Shown here: piece after piece, positions 13,951 through 15,620 of the stretch | Position numbering within the stretch: position 1 is the stretch's first letter | How the letters are laid out: every line of letters starts with the position of its first letter | Origin: Acidimicrobiales bacterium | GTDB lineage: Bacteria > Actinomycetota > Acidimicrobiia > Acidimicrobiales > Ilumatobacteraceae | Assembly (NCBI GenBank): GCA_030830415.1 | Contig: JAURNB010000120.1 | Coordinates: 1-15,620 of the forward strand | DNA length: 15,620 bases | Direction of reading: 5' to 3' | Notes under the pieces: generated by a model | What the model was told of the DNA's origin: nothing | Seen by the model: only the letters and a program-made list of their open reading frames with translations | Database searches by the model: none | Translations under genes and position numbers: made by a program

Positions 13951-13957
13951 AAACAGC

Positions 13958-15292
13958 GTGGCATCGTATCCGAAGTATCAGAATCACGAGATCAGCCCAA
14001 TGAAGTGCCCCGTGAACTTAGAAGATGTCGATCTTTTTGGTCAAGGTGCTCAAGAGCACTGGTATGAGGCCTATGAAATTCTGCATCGCGAGTCGCCGGT
14101 GTATCGCATTGAGGGTGGCGGCATCACGCCAGGAACCGATGCTTACGTACTCACGAAGCACGCCGATATTGCCATGGTGGTGAAAGACCCTGTGCGCTAT
14201 ATCAACCTCACGCAACAACGCATCATCGATTTTGCAGCACAAGGCCTGAGTGCTGAAGACATGTTCAAGACGTATCGCTCGTTAATGCAGGCGTCGATGG
14301 TGGCCCTTCGCCCCACCCAAGAGTTGTATATCAAGCATCGCAAAGAACTCACCGACCCTTGGGTTGGTACCGGCGCAACACGGCACCGCGAGATGATTAC
14401 GAAACACGCAAATGATCTCATTGATGAATGGATCAACGATGGTTCGGTGGAGTTTGTGAGCCGTTTCGCTCGACCACTCCCGCAGCGTGTGTTTGCCAGC
14501 ATCTTGGGCTTCCCGCAATCCGATATCCCGCAGCTTGCTGAGTGGGGCGATGCTGTAGTTACACCTTTTGTTCATGGCACAGGGTTAAAGCACGAACTCA
14601 CTCCAGAGCAAACCAAAACTATGTTGAAGCGTCTTGAAGGTTTTCAGGACTACATCTATGAGCACGTACGTGCCAAGCGACTCGACCCGCAAGACGACAT
14701 GGTGAGCTTTCTCTGCGAAGTTCACTACGAAGCGCTCGACCGCAAGCTCACCGACTTGGAAATTGCCGGCATCGTTCACGCAATGATTCTTGGTGGTCTT
14801 GAAACAACGCAATACGCGCTTGAAGAACAAGCTCAATTGCTGTGCGAAACCCCTGGACTTTTTGAACAACTGCGTAACGACCGTACGAAGGTTCGCGCAT
14901 TCACAGAAGAAAGTATGCGGATGCGCTCGCCAACGCATGGCTTGTCGACTCGCATGACTTCACAAGACGAAGTGTTCCAAGGCGTGAAGGTTCCTGCAGG
15001 TTCATTGCTTCACCTACGCTTTGCTGCGGCAAATGTTGATGAAGAAGAATTCCCATGCCCATTTGATCTTGAGCTTGAGCGCCAAGGTGGCGTCACTCGA
15101 CACCTCACATTTTCAGCCGGACCGCGTGTCTGCCCTGGTGCAAACCTCTCACGCATTGAGCAGCAAATCGCGTGGAACGTGCTGTTTGACCGTGTTAAAG
15201 ATATTTCTTTTGCCGATGACAATACGTTTATGCATCAGCCCGGAATCATGTTGGGCACGCTAAAAGTAAATCTGAACTTTGTTCAGGCATAA
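13958..15292 (+). CDS. Cytochrome P450
   Basis: A 444-residue soluble bacterial P450. The heme-thiolate loop is F385-S-A-G388-P-R-V-C392-P-G394, the E-x-x-R pair is E318/R321 (EESMRMRSPTHGLSTR) and the oxygen-activating I-helix reads G279-G-L-E-T-T284, the common A/G-G-x-E/D-T-T form with Glu. HREMITKHANDLIDEW is the helix-C region. It inserts one oxygen atom into an organic substrate with electrons from a ferredoxin and reductase; neither is encoded nearby. No membrane anchor is present. The GTG start is set by GAGGGGG seven bases upstream. FAAANVDEEEFPCPFDLELER matches the usual AAANRDE region. Substrate is unknown; the general style fits steroid, terpene or fatty-acid P450s of actinobacteria. 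Confidence 0.95.
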   Translation: MASYPKYQNHEISPMKCPVNLEDVDLFGQGAQEHWYEAYEILHRESPVYRIEGGGITPGTDAYVLTKHADIAMVVKDPVRYINLTQQRIIDFAAQGLSAEDMFKTYRSLMQASMVALRPTQELYIKHRKELTDPWVGTGATRHREMITKHANDLIDEWINDGSVEFVSRFARPLPQRVFASILGFPQSDIPQLAEWGDAVVTPFVHGTGLKHELTPEQTKTMLKRLEGFQDYIYEHVRAKRLDPQDDMVSFLCEVHYEALDRKLTDLEIAGIVHAMILGGLETTQYALEEQAQLLCETPGLFEQLRNDRTKVRAFTEESMRMRSPTHGLSTRMTSQDEVFQGVKVPAGSLLHLRFAAANVDEEEFPCPFDLELERQGGVTRHLTFSAGPRVCPGANLSRIEQQIAWNVLFDRVKDISFADDNTFMHQPGIMLGTLKVNLNFVQA

Positions 15293-15304
15293 GTAAAAAA
15301 ACTG

Positions 15305-15310
15305 TACGAT
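15305..15310 (+). promoter_or_regulatory. -10 box (TACGAT) for the repeat protein gene
   Basis: TACGAT fits TANNNT and ends seven bases before ATG 15318, so the transcript is probably leaderless from that codon. It lies 12 bases after the P450 stop. No clear -35 box. Confidence 0.45.
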
Positions 15311-15317
15311 GCTCAGG

Positions 15318-15620
15318 ATGAAATCATCTAACAGGCGCACTCTGAGGAAACTGATTCGGGCCCTTCCCCCTGTTACTTTTGCTGCCGTTGCACTCATCGC
15401 TTGGTTCAGTCCCGCGCCTCAAACACAAGCAAGCCCGTCATCGCCAACTTCTGGGCCCCCATCGACGTTTGCTCCCACTCCGTCGGTGCCTTCTGGTCCG
15501 ATTACGAATTTTCCTTCGTCGACGACTGGTGTTAGTTCGTCGGTGCCTTCTGGTCCGATTACGAATTTTCCTTCGTCGACGACTGGTGTTAGTTCGTCGG
15601 TGCCTTCTGGTCCGATTACG
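15318..15620 (+). CDS. Secreted Ser/Thr/Pro-rich repeat protein, N-terminal part (3' end outside window)
   Basis: The frame is open from ATG 15318 to the window edge (101 codons). The N-terminus is a signal peptide: basic region KSSNRRTLRKLIR, hydrophobic core VTFAAVALIAW, then a likely cleavage near QTQA-SPSS. A Pro/Ser/Thr-rich linker follows, and from 15483 come near-end repeats of 19 residues, SVPSGPITNFPSSTTGVSS. An in-frame ATG at 15309 lies inside the -10 box, so 15318 is preferred. Such low-complexity repeats are typical of stalks of surface-anchored proteins; what follows (adhesin domain, anchor) cannot be seen. The gene is not similar to anything I can name. Confidence 0.75.
   Translation, partial: MKSSNRRTLRKLIRALPPVTFAAVALIAWFSPAPQTQASPSSPTSGPPSTFAPTPSVPSGPITNFPSSTTGVSSSVPSGPITNFPSSTTGVSSSVPSGPIT
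15483..15620 (+). repeat. 57-bp perfect direct tandem repeats (third copy cut by window end)
   Basis: Units begin at 15483, 15540 and 15597 and are identical over two full copies plus the first 24 bases of the third. Each is 19 codons (TCG GTG CCT TCT GGT ... AGT TCG), so copy-number change keeps the frame. The array probably continues beyond the window. DNA identity, including third codon positions, shows recent expansion or gene conversion. Confidence 0.95.

Noticed and set aside
15483..15620. CRISPR array
   Set aside because: The repeats are directly adjacent, 57 bp long, in frame within a coding region and without spacers.

Overview
The window looks like a stretch of chromosome from an actinobacterium of moderate GC. 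My guess is an Acidimicrobiia/Ilumatobacteraceae-type aquatic lineage, judged from gene content and promoter style only; no marker gene here proves it. Genes are densely packed, with many 4-base (ATGA) or 1-base overlaps and no gap longer than about 115 bases. Several genes seem to be leaderless: a TANNNT -10 box ends 6-7 bases before the start codon, sometimes preceded by TGn.

Layout. (1) 1-2478: end of a MoxR AAA+ ATPase, a DUF58 protein and a membrane VWA (BatA-like) protein, tightly coupled as one operon. (2) 2495-3643: a SAM-dependent methyltransferase with a long uncharacterised C-terminal half, converging on and overlapping a universal stress protein (3630-4073, minus). (3) 4122-5735, minus: peptide chain release factor 3, divergent from a 61-residue six-cysteine protein (5803-5988) whose start codon lies inside a CsoR-like TACCC/GGGTA dyad; a thioredoxin follows. 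(4) 6406-8772: enoyl-CoA hydratase-like protein, APH/ACAD10-like phosphotransferase and a small helical protein of unknown function, probably one operon. (5) 8779-10287, minus: a protein made of two copies of an NTF2/SnoaL-like domain and a TetR regulator; the regulator is divergent from an ABC-2 exporter pair (10314-12004). (6) 12036-13433: aldo/keto reductase and a VOC (glyoxalase-like) protein, closed by a terminator. (7) 13548-15292: an unrecognised 104-residue protein and a cytochrome P450. The gaps before the small gene and before the P450 carry related inverted repeats. (8) 15318 to the end: the start of a secreted Ser/Thr/Pro-rich protein with perfect 57-bp tandem repeats, cut by the window edge.

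Most genes belong to known families. The least explained parts are the dyad-flanked 104-residue gene next to the P450, the Cys-rich protein/thioredoxin unit with its CsoR-like site, the internally duplicated NTF2-like protein under a TetR locus, and the repeat protein. I found no CRISPR array, insertion sequence, tRNA or rRNA gene.
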